From: Pseudomonas mosselii
GTDB lineage: Bacteria; Pseudomonadota; Gammaproteobacteria; Pseudomonadales; Pseudomonadaceae
Direction of reading: 5' to 3'
Assembly: GCF_005796105.1 (NCBI RefSeq)
Contig: NZ_VAUO01000002.1
Span: 806,001-870,000 of the forward strand
Length of the DNA: 64,000 bases
Numbering within the stretch: position 1 is the first letter of the stretch; each line of letters opens with the position of its first letter. Positions 46,683 through 56,839 of this stretch are shown here, piece after piece. Under the pieces are notes generated by a model, which made no database searches, was not told the DNA's origin, and saw only the letters and a list, made by a program, of their open reading frames with translations. Made by a program: the position numbers and the translations under genes.

Positions 46683-48023
46683 TCAGACCACGCCTTGCGC
46701 CAGCATGGCATCGGCCACCTTGACGAAGCCCGCGATGTTCGCGCCCTTGACGTAGTTGACCGTGCCATCGGCCTCTTGCCCGTAGTGCACGCACGCGTGG
46801 TGGATCGACTGCATGATGTTGTGCAGCTTGCTGTCCACTTCACCAGCCGTCCACAGCAGGCGCATGGCGTTCTGCGACATTTCCAGGCCCGACACGGCGA
46901 CGCCGCCGGCGTTGGATGCCTTGCCCGGTGCGTACAGAATGCCTGCTTCGATGAACAGGTCCACGGCATCCAGCGTGGTCGGCATGTTGGCGCCTTCGGC
47001 CACGCAGATGCAGCCATTACCCAGCAGCGTGCGGGCATCGTCGAGGTTCAGCTCGTTCTGGGTCGCGCACGGTAGGGCGATATCGCACGGCAGGCTCCAC
47101 GGAGTCTGGCCCTTGCGGAACTCCAGGCCGAAATCGCCGGCCAGTTCGCTGAGGCGACCACGCTTGACGTTCTTGAGCGTCATCAGCGCCTCCCACTGGG
47201 CATCGTTCAGGCCAGCTTCGCAGAACAGCGTGCCTTCGGAGTCGGACAGCGAGATCACCTTGCCGCCCAGATCCATCACCTTGCGCGCCGCATACTGGGC
47301 GACGTTGCCCGAACCGGAGATCGCCACGCGATGACCGTCGATGCGCTTGTCCTGGCGCTTGAGCATTTCTTCGGCGAAGTACACACAACCGTAGCCGGTG
47401 GCTTCCGGGCGGATCAGGCTGCCGCCATAGGTCATGCCTTTACCGGTCAGCACCGAAGTGAACTGGTTGGCCAGGCGCTTGTACTGGCCGAACATGAAGC
47501 CGATCTCACGGGCGCCCACACCGATGTCACCGGCCGGCACGTCGCAGTCGGCACCGATGTGGCGGTACAGCTCGCTCATGAACGCCTGGCAGAAGCGCAT
47601 CACTTCGGCGTCGCTCTTGCCCTTTGGATCGAAGTCCGAGCCGCCTTTGCCGCCGCCCATGGGCAACGAGGTCAGGGAGTTCTTGAAGGTCTGCTCGAAG
47701 GCCAGGAACTTGAGCACGCTCAGGTTCACCGACGGGTGGAAGCGCAAGCCGCCCTTGTACGGGCCGATGGCGCTGTTCATCTGGATGCGGTACCCACGGT
47801 TGACCTGGACCTTGCCCTGGTCATCGACCCACGACACCCGGAACAGCACGGCGCGCTCGGGCTCGACGATACGCTCGAGGACACCGGCTTGCAGGTAGTG
47901 CGGGTTGGCCTCGAGGAACGGCCACAGGGTACGCAGCACCTCCTCCACCGCCTGGTGGAATTCCGGTTGTCCGGGATCACGTTGTTGCAGGCGTGCGAGG
48001 AAATTGTCGACAGATTCGATCAT
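46683..48023 (-). CDS. gdhA: NADP-specific glutamate dehydrogenase
   Basis: This 446-residue enzyme aminates 2-oxoglutarate to glutamate. The substrate-binding region includes GPYKGGLRFHPSVNLSVLKF and PMGGGKGGSDFDPKGKSDAE (catalytic Lys126). The Rossmann domain is at VAISGSGNVAQYAARKVMDL. Length and motifs match the hexameric bacterial NADP type. The upstream region contains the palindrome TGTATACA (48144-48151) and a REP pair. Confidence 0.97.
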   Translation of the reverse strand: MIESVDNFLARLQQRDPGQPEFHQAVEEVLRTLWPFLEANPHYLQAGVLERIVEPERAVLFRVSWVDDQGKVQVNRGYRIQMNSAIGPYKGGLRFHPSVNLSVLKFLAFEQTFKNSLTSLPMGGGKGGSDFDPKGKSDAEVMRFCQAFMSELYRHIGADCDVPAGDIGVGAREIGFMFGQYKRLANQFTSVLTGKGMTYGGSLIRPEATGYGCVYFAEEMLKRQDKRIDGHRVAISGSGNVAQYAARKVMDLGGKVISLSDSEGTLFCEAGLNDAQWEALMTLKNVKRGRLSELAGDFGLEFRKGQTPWSLPCDIALPCATQNELNLDDARTLLGNGCICVAEGANMPTTLDAVDLFIEAGILYAPGKASNAGGVAVSGLEMSQNAMRLLWTAGEVDSKLHNIMQSIHHACVHYGQEADGTVNYVKGANIAGFVKVADAMLAQGVV

Positions 48024-48169
48024 GGTAGACGTCTCACCAAGAGGGATTGTTTATTGGTTTTTTCGCGAATGTACCAAGAAGCAATCGCACTACAACAGGG
48101 CAAAATGTCGTTTTTCTGAATTTTTTGGTGCGTTTTCTATAAATGTATACAAAGCCATGTATCGGAGTA

Positions 48170-48262
48170 GCTTTATTCGCGGGCAAGCTCGCTCCCCCAG
48201 ATACCGCCCAGGCCAAGGACTTTCTGCTCTCCTGTGGGAGCGGGCTTGCCCGCGAATAAAGC
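48170..48262. repeat. REP inverted pair upstream of gdhA
   Basis: The arms 48170-48196 and 48236-48262 are complementary over 26 of 27 bases (TTCGCGGGCAAGC and its mirror). They lie between the divergently oriented gdhA promoter region and the 3' end of ettA. Confidence 0.85.
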
Positions 48263-48333
48263 CCACGCCACTTTCCAGTCAGGCACAAAAATGGGGCCAC
48301 TTATGGCCCCATTTTTGTGCAACCGAAACGGGC

Positions 48334-50001
48334 TTACTGGGCCAGTTTCTTGTGACGGACACGGTGCGGTTGAGCAGCGGCGTCGCCCAGGCGTTTCTTG
48401 CGATCGGCTTCGTACTCGGTGTAGTTACCTTCGAAGAACACCACGCTCGAGTCGTCCTCGTACGCCAGGATGTGGGTCGCCACGCGGTCCAGGAACCAAC
48501 GGTCGTGGGAGATCACGATCGCGGCGCCTGGGAAGTCCAGCAGGGCTTCCTCCAGGGAACGCAGGGTTTCCACGTCGAGGTCGTTGGACGGTTCGTCCAG
48601 CAGCAGCACGTTGCCGCCCTCTTTCAGGGTCAAGGCCAGGTGCAGACGGCCACGCTCACCACCGGAGAGGTCCTTGACGAACTTCTGCTGGTCGCCGCCC
48701 TTGAAGTTGAAGCGGCCAACATAGGTACGCGACGGGATCTCGTAGCTGCCGATACGGATTTGGTCGGAGCCATCGGAAATTTGCTGGAACACGGTCTTGC
48801 TGCCGTCCAGGTCCTCACGGCTCTGGTCGACGCAGGCCAGTTGCACGGTTTCGCCGATCTCGATGCTGCCCGAGTCCGGTTGTTCCTTGCCCATCAGCAT
48901 GCGGAACAGGGTCGACTTACCGGCACCGTTACCACCGATCACGCCAACGATCGCGCCCTTGGGCATGGAGAACGACAGGTTGTCGATCAGCACACGATCA
49001 CCATAGCCCTTGGTGACGTTCTTGAACTCGATGACCTTGTCGCCCAGGCGCGGACCTGCCGGGATGTAGATCTCGTTGGTCTCGCTGCGCTTCTGGAACT
49101 CTTGCGACTGCATCTCTTCGAAGCGCTGCAGACGCGCCTTGGATTTGGACTGGCGAGCCTTGGCGCCTTTGCGCACCCACTCCAGCTCTTCTTTCATGGC
49201 CTTTTCGTGAGCGCTCTGCTGCTTGGATTCCTGCGCCAGACGCTCGGACTTGGCTTCCAGCCAACCCGAGTAGTTGCCTTCGTACGGGATGCCAGCACCG
49301 CGGTCCAGTTCGAGGATCCAACCGGCGACGTTGTCCAGGAAGTACCGGTCGTGGGTGATCGCCACCACGGTGCCGGGGAAATCGTGCAGGAAGCGCTCGA
49401 GCCAGGCGACCGAGTCGGCGTCCAGGTGGTTGGTTGGCTCGTCGAGCAGCAGCATGTCGGGTGCCGACAGCAGCAGACGGCACAAGGCCACACGGCGCTT
49501 TTCACCACCGGAGAGGTGCTCGATCTTCGCGTCCCAGGCTGGCAGGCGCAGGGCGTCGGCGGCGACGTCCAGTTGGCGCTCCAGGTTGTGACCGTCAGAG
49601 GCTTGCAGGATGGCTTCGAGCTTGGCCTGTTCGGCGGCCAGTTTGTCGAAGTCGGCATCCGGATCGGCGTAGGCAGCGTAGACCTCGTCCAAGCGAGCCT
49701 GGGCGTCCTTGATCACGCTGACGGCTTCCTCGACCACTTCACGCACGGTCTTGCTCGGGTCGAGCTGTGGCTCCTGGGGCAGGTAGCCGACATTGATGTC
49801 GGGCATCGGACGGGCTTCGCCGTCGAACTCCTTGTCGACGCCCGCCATGATGCGCAGCAGGGTCGATTTACCCGCACCGTTCAGACCGAGTACGCCGATC
49901 TTGGCGCCAGGGAAGAACGACAGGGAAATGTTCTTGAGAATTTCCCGCTTCGGCGGCACGACCTTGCTCAGCCGATGCATGGTGTAGACGTATTGAGCCA
50001 A
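48334..50001 (-). CDS. ettA: energy-dependent translational throttle protein EttA (ABC-F)
   Basis: This 555-residue ABC-F protein binds the ribosomal E site and gates entry into elongation according to ATP/ADP. Two ABC domains are present: Walker [10 protein letters not shown] and GGNGAGKST, signatures [15 protein letters not shown] and [15 protein letters not shown], and Walker B motifs [11 protein letters not shown] and [11 protein letters not shown]. The EttA-specific arm and linker lie between them. The best start is a TTG at 50001 (7 bases after GAGGG, giving MAQYVYTM); no ATG is available in the right place. Confidence 0.95.
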   Translation of the reverse strand: MAQYVYTMHRLSKVVPPKREILKNISLSFFPGAKIGVLGLNGAGKSTLLRIMAGVDKEFDGEARPMPDINVGYLPQEPQLDPSKTVREVVEEAVSVIKDAQARLDEVYAAYADPDADFDKLAAEQAKLEAILQASDGHNLERQLDVAADALRLPAWDAKIEHLSGGEKRRVALCRLLLSAPDMLLLDEPTNHLDADSVAWLERFLHDFPGTVVAITHDRYFLDNVAGWILELDRGAGIPYEGNYSGWLEAKSERLAQESKQQSAHEKAMKEELEWVRKGAKARQSKSKARLQRFEEMQSQEFQKRSETNEIYIPAGPRLGDKVIEFKNVTKGYGDRVLIDNLSFSMPKGAIVGVIGGNGAGKSTLFRMLMGKEQPDSGSIEIGETVQLACVDQSREDLDGSKTVFQQISDGSDQIRIGSYEIPSRTYVGRFNFKGGDQQKFVKDLSGGERGRLHLALTLKEGGNVLLLDEPSNDLDVETLRSLEEALLDFPGAAIVISHDRWFLDRVATHILAYEDDSSVVFFEGNYTEYEADRKKRLGDAAAQPHRVRHKKLAQ

Positions 50002-50234
50002 AACCAAGCCCTCTATCAGATAGGTAAAGACATCGCCGTACGCCCAGACGATGGCCTGGGAAGATATCTACGGGGTGCCATTGAACAAAGTGAGCCATTC
50101 TACGCCAAGTCGTGGCGTTGCACAGATGGGGCGGATGGCAGGAAGGCATCGCAGCGCGGCGGGCGCAAAGCCTGCCCGCCCCACGGCTGTAGATCAGCCG
50201 CCAGGGGCGCGGGCAGACGCCGCAGCGCGGGGGC

Positions 50235-50627
50235 TCAGACGTGCGACTGCTTGGCCTTACCGCGCGGCAGGCGGCAGCGCTCCGATTGCTCGGCCAAGCG
50301 CGCAGCCCAGGCCGACTTGACGCTGAAAGCACCAGGCCGGGCCGGCGCGGTAACGGCCTTGGCGGCCGGTTTGCTCACCGACCTGGCGGGCGACGCCGCA
50401 GGCTTTGCGGCCAACTCGGCGGCAGGCTGCACGGCGGGCTTGGCTGACTTGCGCAGCTCGGCCAGCGATGGGCTCTTGTTCGCGCCGTTAGCGGCCGCCT
50501 CTGGCTTGGCCAGCGAACGCTGGCAGCTCTTGCAGGACACCTCTTCGGCCTTGGCGCTGCCGACCAGGGTCTGGCTGCTGCGCCCGCAGGCAGAATCGAG
50601 GCCATTGGTGGAATAGTGAGTGACCAA
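50235..50627 (-). CDS. small Ala/Lys-rich protein with a Cys-pair motif
   Basis: This 130-residue protein has an N-terminal segment with Cys14 (DSACGRSSQT) and VSCKSCQRSLAKP, which could form a zinc-binding knuckle, and then an Ala/Pro/Lys-rich linker. The basic C-terminus (KSAWAARLAEQSERCRLPRG) could bind nucleic acid. The family is not recognised. It lies upstream of ettA on the same strand. Confidence 0.65.
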   Translation of the reverse strand: MVTHYSTNGLDSACGRSSQTLVGSAKAEEVSCKSCQRSLAKPEAAANGANKSPSLAELRKSAKPAVQPAAELAAKPAASPARSVSKPAAKAVTAPARPGAFSVKSAWAARLAEQSERCRLPRGKAKQSHV

Positions 50628-50827
50628 ACCTTACTTCTCCGATGCGTTGACTATGAAGCGGGCGGCATTCTCGCACAGCTTGCAGGGACTTGCAGAATGC
50701 GTAGACCGGACGGCCACACATGATCACCACGACTGGCACTTTGCCATAATTGAAGGCATGCTAGGCGCCTTAACCGTTGCAGCTATATAGTGCCGGGCTG
50801 TACGCCAGCCCACGGCATGCACCGTGC

Positions 50828-53800
50828 ATGGAACCCCTGCCATCGCCAGCTCAATCGCAGGACCAACGCTTGACCAATTTGACGCAAAAGCCTCCTCCGC
50901 GCACTGCCGCCTCTGCGGCCGGATCACACCTGCGTGGTTCGCTCAAGGGCGCGCTGGCGCTGCTGGCCTTGGTATTGCTGGGGTTGCTGCTGTGGCAAAT
51001 GCTCACCCAGTTCCGGCACACCCAGGCAGACCTGCGTAACCAGAGTCTGACCGGCAGCGCAGAACTGGCCGATCACCTTAACCTGAACATGGCGCTCAAG
51101 GCCCAGCAGGCGCTCAATGTGGTCCAAGCGTACGTCAAAACACCGGCACCCAGCGCCCTGCCCAACCTGCTCGACACCTTGCAGCGACGCCTGCCGAGCC
51201 TGCGTCATCTGGCCTGGCTGGATGCCGACGGCAAGCTGCGCGGCGACACCCTAGCCGGTAGCCCCGACCGTCAGTTGATTGACGAGCTGGTAAACCTGAA
51301 TCAGGGCCATACCTACTTCTTCAGCAACGCCCCCGACAACCAGTTGATCTACCTGCTGCTGCGCCAGTCCACCGAACACGACCGTGGCTACTGGCTGCTA
51401 CGCCTGAGCACTGACTACTACCAGGAACTCACCGAGCACCTTAACGGCTCGAACCATCCGCTGTGGCTGCTCGAAAACAGCCGCAACGGCGAGGTCATCG
51501 AGCGCCACGCGCCGACCCAGACCAGCGAGGTGCCGTTGCAGAGCGTGATGCTGGCCTTCATCGACAACAGCACCTGGCAGTTGCGCGGGCTGTTCGACGA
51601 AGGCCTGGCGCGCAGCAAGCTGCTGCCGGCGCTGGTGGGCAAGTGCATACTCGTGCTGTTCTGTGCCCTGCTGCCGGTACTGGCCCTGATCAACATGCGC
51701 CGCCGCCAGCGTGCCTTGCAGGAAGACCGCCGGCGCTATCAGGAAATCTTCGAAGGCACCGGCGTCGCGCTCTGCGTGCTCGACCTCTCCAGCCTGCCCG
51801 GCCAGCTCGACCGCTACCACCTGCGCAACCTCGCCGGGCTCAAGCAGAGCCTGGCACTGGACAGCAACCTGCGCCGCTCGCTACTACAGGAACTGAAGAT
51901 CACCGAGATCAACCAGGTGGCCCGTCAGTTGCTCAATGTCGACTGCCACGAAGGCGCCTGGCATCGCCTGATCGATGGCAGTGGCGCCGGCCGCGAGAGC
52001 ATCGGCATGCAGTTGATCGATGCGCTGATCGAAGAGCGCCCGCAGTTGGAGCTTGAAGTACGCCTGCCCGCGCCGCGAGGTGGCGAGCTGCACCTGTGGC
52101 TGATGGCGCGTCTGCCCCAGCAACGACGCGACTACCAGGCGGTGATCCTGAGCATCAGCGATATCACCAGCCGCAAGCAGGTCGAATTGTCGTTGCTCGA
52201 ACGCGAAAGCTTCTGGTCGGATGTGGTGCGCACCGTGCCCGATCAGCTTTACGTCCAGGACGTGCTCACCCAGCGCATGATCTTCAGCAACCGCCACCTC
52301 GGCCAGACCTTGGGCTACGACCGTGCAGAGCTGGCGCAGATGGGCGAACGGTTCTGGGAACTGCTGCTGCACCCCGAAGACGCCGCGCACTACAACGCCC
52401 TACGCCAGCAGCAACTGGACGCAAGCTATGGCCAGTCGCTGCACTGCCAGTTACGTTTCCGTCATCATGACGGCGGCTGGCGCTGCTATGACATTCGCGA
52501 GCAGGTGCTGACCCGCGATGGCGATGGCCAGGTCACCCGCATCATCGGTGTGGGCAAGGACGTCACCGTACAGATCGAGGCCAGCGAGTCGCTGCGCGAC
52601 AGCGAGCAGCGCTATCGCATGCTCGCCGAAAGCATCAGCGACGTGATCTTCTCGACCGATGGCCAGCTTCAGCTGAACTACGTCAGCCCGTCGGTGCAAG
52701 CCGTGCTGGGTTACCAGGCCGACTGGATCTTCGCCAACGGCTGGCAGTCGATCGTCGCCAACCCGGCGCAACTCACCGGTGTCTACAGCCTGATGGAGCG
52801 CGTCAGCAAGGCACTGGGCGACAACGCACAGTTGGCCCGGCTGCGCACCACACTGCCTACTCAGCTGTTCCTGTTCGACTGCCTGCGCGCCGATGGGCGC
52901 AAGATCCCTATCGAGCTGCGCCTGGTCCTGGTGTGGGACGAGCACGAACGCTTCGAAGGTGTACTCGGGGTCGGCCGCGACATCAGCCAGCAGCGCCGCG
53001 CCGAAAAAGACCTACGCATGGCCGCGACGGTCTTCGAGCATTCCACTTCGGCGATCCTGATCACCGACCCGGCAGGCTATATCGTCCAGGCCAACGAGGC
53101 CTTCAGCCGGGTCAGTGGCTACGAAGTGGCCGAAGTGCTCGATCAACTGCCAAGCATGCTCACCGTCGAACAGCAACAGGATGCGCACCTGGGCTACGTG
53201 CTCAAGCAACTCAACCAGCGCGGCAGTTGGGAGGGCGAGGTGTACCTCAAGCGCCGCAACGGCGAGCACTACCCGGCCTGGGTAGGCATTACCGCAGTTC
53301 TGGACGATGAGGGCGACCTGGCCAGCTACGTATGTTTCTTCACCGACATCAGCGAACGCAAGGCCAGCGAACAGCGCATCCATCGCCTGGCCTACTACGA
53401 CGCCCTCACCCACCTGCCCAACCGCACGCTATTCCAGGACCGCCTGTACAACACCCTGCAGCAGGCCGAGCGACAGAAGACCTGGGTGGTGCTGATGTTC
53501 CTCGACCTGGACCGCTTCAAGCCGATCAACGACTCCCTCGGGCATGCCGCAGGCGACCGCATGCTCAAGGATATGGCCGAGCGCTTGCTGGCCTGCGTCG
53601 ACAGCGACGACACCGTGGCACGCATGGGCGGCGACGAGTTCACCTTGCTGTTGCAGCCGCGGGCAACCCGCGAGCAAGCGCTCAACCGTGCGATCCATGT
53701 GGCCGAGAACATCCTCGCCGGCCTGGTGACACCGTTCGTGCTGGAAAACCGTGAGTTCTTCGTCACCGCCAGTATCGGCATCGCACTAAGCCCACAGGAT

Positions 53801-54700
53801 GGCAGTGAGCTCAGCCAGCTCATGAAGAACGCCGACACCGCCATGTACCACGCCAAGGAGCGTGGCAAGAACAACTTCCAGTTCTATCAGGCGGACATGA
53901 ACGCCAGCGCCCTGGAGCGCCTGGAGCTGGAAAGCGACCTGCGTCACGCACTGGAGCAGAACGAGTTCATTCTCTACTACCAACCGCAGTTCAGCGGCGA
54001 TGGCAAGCGCCTGACCGGCGCCGAGGCCTTGCTGCGCTGGCGTCACCCAACCCGTGGCCTGGTGCCGCCAGGCGACTTCATCCCGGTCATCGAAGAACTG
54101 GGCCTGGTGGTGGATGTCGGCGACTGGGTCCTGCGCGAGGCCAGCCGGCAGCTCAAGGCCTGGCACCAGCAGAAGGTACGCGTACCGAAGGTGTCGGTTA
54201 ACATCTCGGCGCGGCAGTTCTCCGACGGCCAACTGGGCACACGCATCGCCACCATCCTGGAGGAAACCGGCCTACCGCCGGCGTGCCTGGAACTGGAACT
54301 GACCGAGAGCATCCTGATGCGCGAGGTCAACGAAGCCATGCAGATCCTCGACAGCCTGAAGAACCTCGGTTTGAGCATCGCAGTCGACGACTTCGGCACC
54401 GGCTACTCGTCGCTCAACTACCTCAAGCAGTTCCCTATCGACGTGCTCAAGATCGACCGCACCTTCGTCGACGGCCTGCCTGAAGGCGAACAGGACGCGC
54501 AGATCGCCCGGGCGATCATCGCCATGGCCCACAGCCTGAACCTGGCGGTAATCGCCGAGGGCGTGGAAACCCACGAGCAGCTCGAATTCCTGCGTGAGCA
54601 TGGGTGTGACGAAGTACAGGGCTACCTGTTCGGCCGACCAATGCCGGCCAACCAGTTCGAGGCGCAGTTCAGCAACGAAACGCTGTTCATGTTCCAGTGA
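50828..54700 (+). CDS. morA: MorA-type membrane diguanylate cyclase/phosphodiesterase
   Basis: About 1290 residues. One membrane helix (GALALLALVLLGLLLWQML), a periplasmic sensor region, a second helix (VLFCALLPVLALINM), then PAS domains (DQLYVQDVLTQRMIFSNRHL; SDVIFSTDGQLQLNYVSPS; SAILITDPAGYIVQANEAFS), a GGDEF domain with an intact GGDEF site at about residue 935, and an EAL domain with EALLRWRHP at about 1065. It should make and/or degrade c-di-GMP. The morA-glyA neighbourhood matches P. putida and P. aeruginosa, where MorA controls motility and biofilm. The start is uncertain: ATG at 50828 is used, but a TTG at 50870 has a better AGGA. Confidence 0.9.
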   Translation: MEPLPSPAQSQDQRLTNLTQKPPPRTAASAAGSHLRGSLKGALALLALVLLGLLLWQMLTQFRHTQADLRNQSLTGSAELADHLNLNMALKAQQALNVVQAYVKTPAPSALPNLLDTLQRRLPSLRHLAWLDADGKLRGDTLAGSPDRQLIDELVNLNQGHTYFFSNAPDNQLIYLLLRQSTEHDRGYWLLRLSTDYYQELTEHLNGSNHPLWLLENSRNGEVIERHAPTQTSEVPLQSVMLAFIDNSTWQLRGLFDEGLARSKLLPALVGKCILVLFCALLPVLALINMRRRQRALQEDRRRYQEIFEGTGVALCVLDLSSLPGQLDRYHLRNLAGLKQSLALDSNLRRSLLQELKITEINQVARQLLNVDCHEGAWHRLIDGSGAGRESIGMQLIDALIEERPQLELEVRLPAPRGGELHLWLMARLPQQRRDYQAVILSISDITSRKQVELSLLERESFWSDVVRTVPDQLYVQDVLTQRMIFSNRHLGQTLGYDRAELAQMGERFWELLLHPEDAAHYNALRQQQLDASYGQSLHCQLRFRHHDGGWRCYDIREQVLTRDGDGQVTRIIGVGKDVTVQIEASESLRDSEQRYRMLAESISDVIFSTDGQLQLNYVSPSVQAVLGYQADWIFANGWQSIVANPAQLTGVYSLMERVSKALGDNAQLARLRTTLPTQLFLFDCLRADGRKIPIELRLVLVWDEHERFEGVLGVGRDISQQRRAEKDLRMAATVFEHSTSAILITDPAGYIVQANEAFSRVSGYEVAEVLDQLPSMLTVEQQQDAHLGYVLKQLNQRGSWEGEVYLKRRNGEHYPAWVGITAVLDDEGDLASYVCFFTDISERKASEQRIHRLAYYDALTHLPNRTLFQDRLYNTLQQAERQKTWVVLMFLDLDRFKPINDSLGHAAGDRMLKDMAERLLACVDSDDTVARMGGDEFTLLLQPRATREQALNRAIHVAENILAGLVTPFVLENREFFVTASIGIALSPQDGSELSQLMKNADTAMYHAKERGKNNFQFYQADMNASALERLELESDLRHALEQNEFILYYQPQFSGDGKRLTGAEALLRWRHPTRGLVPPGDFIPVIEELGLVVDVGDWVLREASRQLKAWHQQKVRVPKVSVNISARQFSDGQLGTRIATILEETGLPPACLELELTESILMREVNEAMQILDSLKNLGLSIAVDDFGTGYSSLNYLKQFPIDVLKIDRTFVDGLPEGEQDAQIARAIIAMAHSLNLAVIAEGVETHEQLEFLREHGCDEVQGYLFGRPMPANQFEAQFSNETLFMFQ

Positions 54701-54720
54701 CTGCCGCCCACGCCTGACCT

Positions 54721-54776
54721 CCTGTAGGAACGGCCTTACCGGAGCGCCGGATCGGCAAGACCGCTCCTACAGGGGT
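54721..54776. repeat. REP unit between morA and glyA
   Basis: CCTGTAGGAACGGCCTTACC, GGAGCGCCGGATCGGCAAGA and CCGCTCCTACAGG form an imperfect palindrome of the REP type just after the morA stop. Confidence 0.75.
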
Positions 54777-54943
54777 TCGCGCAGCCTTCTGAAAAGCGGA
54801 CCAGGAAGTCAACTCCAGCCCAGTCACCACGCGGCCTGCAACATGAAGCCCATTGGTCCGCGACTTGATGCCACTTCATATGCCAGGCGTGAATCAATCG
54901 GTTAGAATGCCCCCCCAATTCAGCCCGATCCTTGAGGACCGCC

Positions 54944-56197
54944 ATGTTCAGCCGTGATTTGACCATTGCCAAGTACGACGCCGAGCTCTTCGAAGCCATG
55001 CAGCAAGAAGCCCTGCGCCAGGAAGAGCATATCGAGCTGATCGCTTCGGAAAACTACACTAGCCCCGCCGTCATGGAAGCCCAGGGTTCGGTACTGACCA
55101 ACAAGTACGCCGAAGGCTACCCAGGCAAGCGCTACTACGGTGGCTGCGAATACGTCGACGTGGTCGAGCAACTGGCCATCGACCGCGCCAAGGAGCTGTT
55201 CGGCGCCGACTACGCCAACGTCCAGCCGCACGCGGGCTCGCAAGCCAACGCCGCCGTTTACCTGGCGCTGCTGTCGGCCGGTGACACCATCCTGGGCATG
55301 AGCCTGGCCCACGGCGGTCACCTGACCCACGGTGCCAGCGTTTCCTCCTCGGGCAAGCTGTACAACGCTATCCAGTACGGCATCGACGGTAACGGCCTGA
55401 TCGACTACGACGAAGTCGAGCGCCTGGCGCTCGAGCACAAGCCGAAGATGATCGTCGCCGGTTTCTCGGCCTACTCGCAGGTCCTGGACTTCGCGCGCTT
55501 CCGCGCCATCGCCGACAAGGTCGGTGCCTACCTGTTCGTCGACATGGCCCACGTGGCCGGCCTGGTTGCCGCTGGCGTCTACCCGAACCCAGTACCGTTC
55601 GCCGACGTGGTCACCACCACCACCCACAAAACCCTGCGCGGTCCACGTGGCGGCCTGATCCTGGCGCGCAAGAACGAAGAGATCGAGAAGAAGCTCAACT
55701 CCGCCGTCTTCCCTGGCGCCCAAGGTGGCCCGCTGGAGCACGTGATCGCCGCCAAGGCCATCTGCTTCAAGGAAGCCCTGCAGCCTGAGTTCAAGGCCTA
55801 CCAGCAACAAGTGGTGAAGAACGCCCAGGCCATGGCCGAAGTGTTCATCGAGCGTGGTTTCGACGTCGTTTCCGGCGGCACCCAGAACCACCTGTTCCTG
55901 CTGTCGCTGATCAAGCAGGAAATCTCCGGTAAGGATGCCGACGCCGCTCTGGGCAAGGCCTTCATCACCGTCAACAAGAACTCGGTCCCGAACGACCCAC
56001 GCTCCCCGTTCGTTACCTCGGGCCTGCGTTTCGGCACCCCTGCCGTCACCACCCGCGGCTTCAAGGAAACCGAGTGCCGCGAACTGGCTGGCTGGATCTG
56101 CGACATCCTGGCCGACCTGAACAACGAAGCGGTGATCGACGCCGTACGTGAGAAGGTCAAGGCCATCTGCAAGAAGCTGCCGGTGTACGGCAACTGA
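54944..56197 (+). CDS. glyA: serine hydroxymethyltransferase
   Basis: This 417-residue PLP enzyme interconverts serine and glycine with tetrahydrofolate. The PLP lysine is Lys229 in [15 protein letters not shown]. Other landmarks are [37 protein letters not shown] and [12 protein letters not shown]. The ATG at 54944 is preceded by GAGGA. A terminator follows. P. putida carries more than one glyA; by context this is the copy next to morA. Confidence 0.97.
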   Translation: MFSRDLTIAKYDAELFEAMQQEALRQEEHIELIASENYTSPAVMEAQGSVLTNKYAEGYPGKRYYGGCEYVDVVEQLAIDRAKELFGADYANVQPHAGSQANAAVYLALLSAGDTILGMSLAHGGHLTHGASVSSSGKLYNAIQYGIDGNGLIDYDEVERLALEHKPKMIVAGFSAYSQVLDFARFRAIADKVGAYLFVDMAHVAGLVAAGVYPNPVPFADVVTTTTHKTLRGPRGGLILARKNEEIEKKLNSAVFPGAQGGPLEHVIAAKAICFKEALQPEFKAYQQQVVKNAQAMAEVFIERGFDVVSGGTQNHLFLLSLIKQEISGKDADAALGKAFITVNKNSVPNDPRSPFVTSGLRFGTPAVTTRGFKETECRELAGWICDILADLNNEAVIDAVREKVKAICKKLPVYGN

Positions 56198-56218
56198 TTG
56201 ACAGACTGCTGAAGTAAA

Positions 56219-56246
56219 GAGCCCGGCCATGTGCCGGGCTTTTTTG
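56219..56246 (+). terminator. rho-independent terminator after glyA
   Basis: The 8-bp stem AGCCCGGC/GCCGGGCT (56220-56227, 56233-56240) is followed by TTTTT. It marks the end of the core block; the sequence beyond becomes AT-richer. Confidence 0.92.
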
Positions 56247-56398
56247 TGGGCGCTTACAGGGGGAATGCTGCAAGTGGCTGCGTAAAGTCCGCCGCCTATG
56301 GTTGTGCCAACACATGATTTATGTACATAAAGAGACGACCTACACTTACAACAGAAACTTCCTACAACCTAATACAAGAAATAGTTTTGCGTTAAATA

Positions 56399-56442
56399 TA
56401 ACGTAGCCTGCAAATTCACAACCCCCACAATCACACGCATGG
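56399..56442 (+). repeat. leader repeat, copy 1 (before the XRE gene)
   Basis: TAACGTAGCCTGCAAATTC, then an AC-rich stretch containing ACAATCACACGC, then the ATG of the XRE gene. A near copy (TAACGTAGCCTGAAAATCC, then ACAATCACCAGCATG) begins at 56727. It is a candidate operator for autoregulation or a duplicated leader. Confidence 0.55.
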
Positions 56443-56729
56443 AAAACAAACCTTGCCGTGGCCGACCTAAAGGCACCTTAGCCAACCACGCACCCTATGC
56501 CCGCGCATTAGGGACGGTGGTAAAGCAACTACGCGCTATCAAAAAGACCTCTCAAGAGGAACTGGCGATTACAGCGGGTATCGAACGCTCGCACATGGGT
56601 AAGATCGAACGCGGCGAACATTTACCATCACTAATACTGCTCATCAAAATTGCAGTGGCATTGGAGTGCGAAACAGCAGAATTAATGAGGCGAATGGAAG
56701 AACACATCGCCAAAGCGGATAAAATTTAA
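56439..56729 (+). CDS. XRE-family helix-turn-helix regulator
   Basis: This 96-residue protein has a Cro/CI-type HTH at about residues 24-80 (LGTVVKQLRAIKKTSQEELA, AGIERSHMGKIERGEHLPSL, KIAVALECETAELM). The first 15 residues (CRGRPKGTLA) form an AT-hook-like basic leader. It is AT-richer than the flanking core, which suggests recent acquisition. A repeated motif lies immediately upstream and at its stop codon. It may control itself and the FlhE-like gene that follows. Confidence 0.85.
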   Translation: MENKPCRGRPKGTLANHAPYARALGTVVKQLRAIKKTSQEELAITAGIERSHMGKIERGEHLPSLILLIKIAVALECETAELMRRMEEHIAKADKI

Positions 56730-56760
56730 CGTAGCCTGAAAATCCGACAATCACCAGCAT
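56727..56760 (+). repeat. leader repeat, copy 2 (at the end of the XRE gene)
   Basis: TAACGTAGCCTGAAAATCC begins on the XRE stop codon and is followed by GACAATCACCAGCATG, matching copy 1 at 56399-56442. The ATG here leads only to a TAG, so no protein start is used, which fits a duplication of a 5' leader plus start codon. Confidence 0.55.
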
Positions 56761-56839
56761 GTAGTTATTGCCGCTCGGCAATAACAGCCGCGAGATGGAA
56801 TTACTCGCGACACACATTAATTACAGGATGGTAATTAAC

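Noticed and set aside
47905-50616. 903-codon open frame on the plus strand
   Set aside because: It is antisense to gdhA's start and all of ettA. EttA has two complete ABC domains, and the antisense protein has none.
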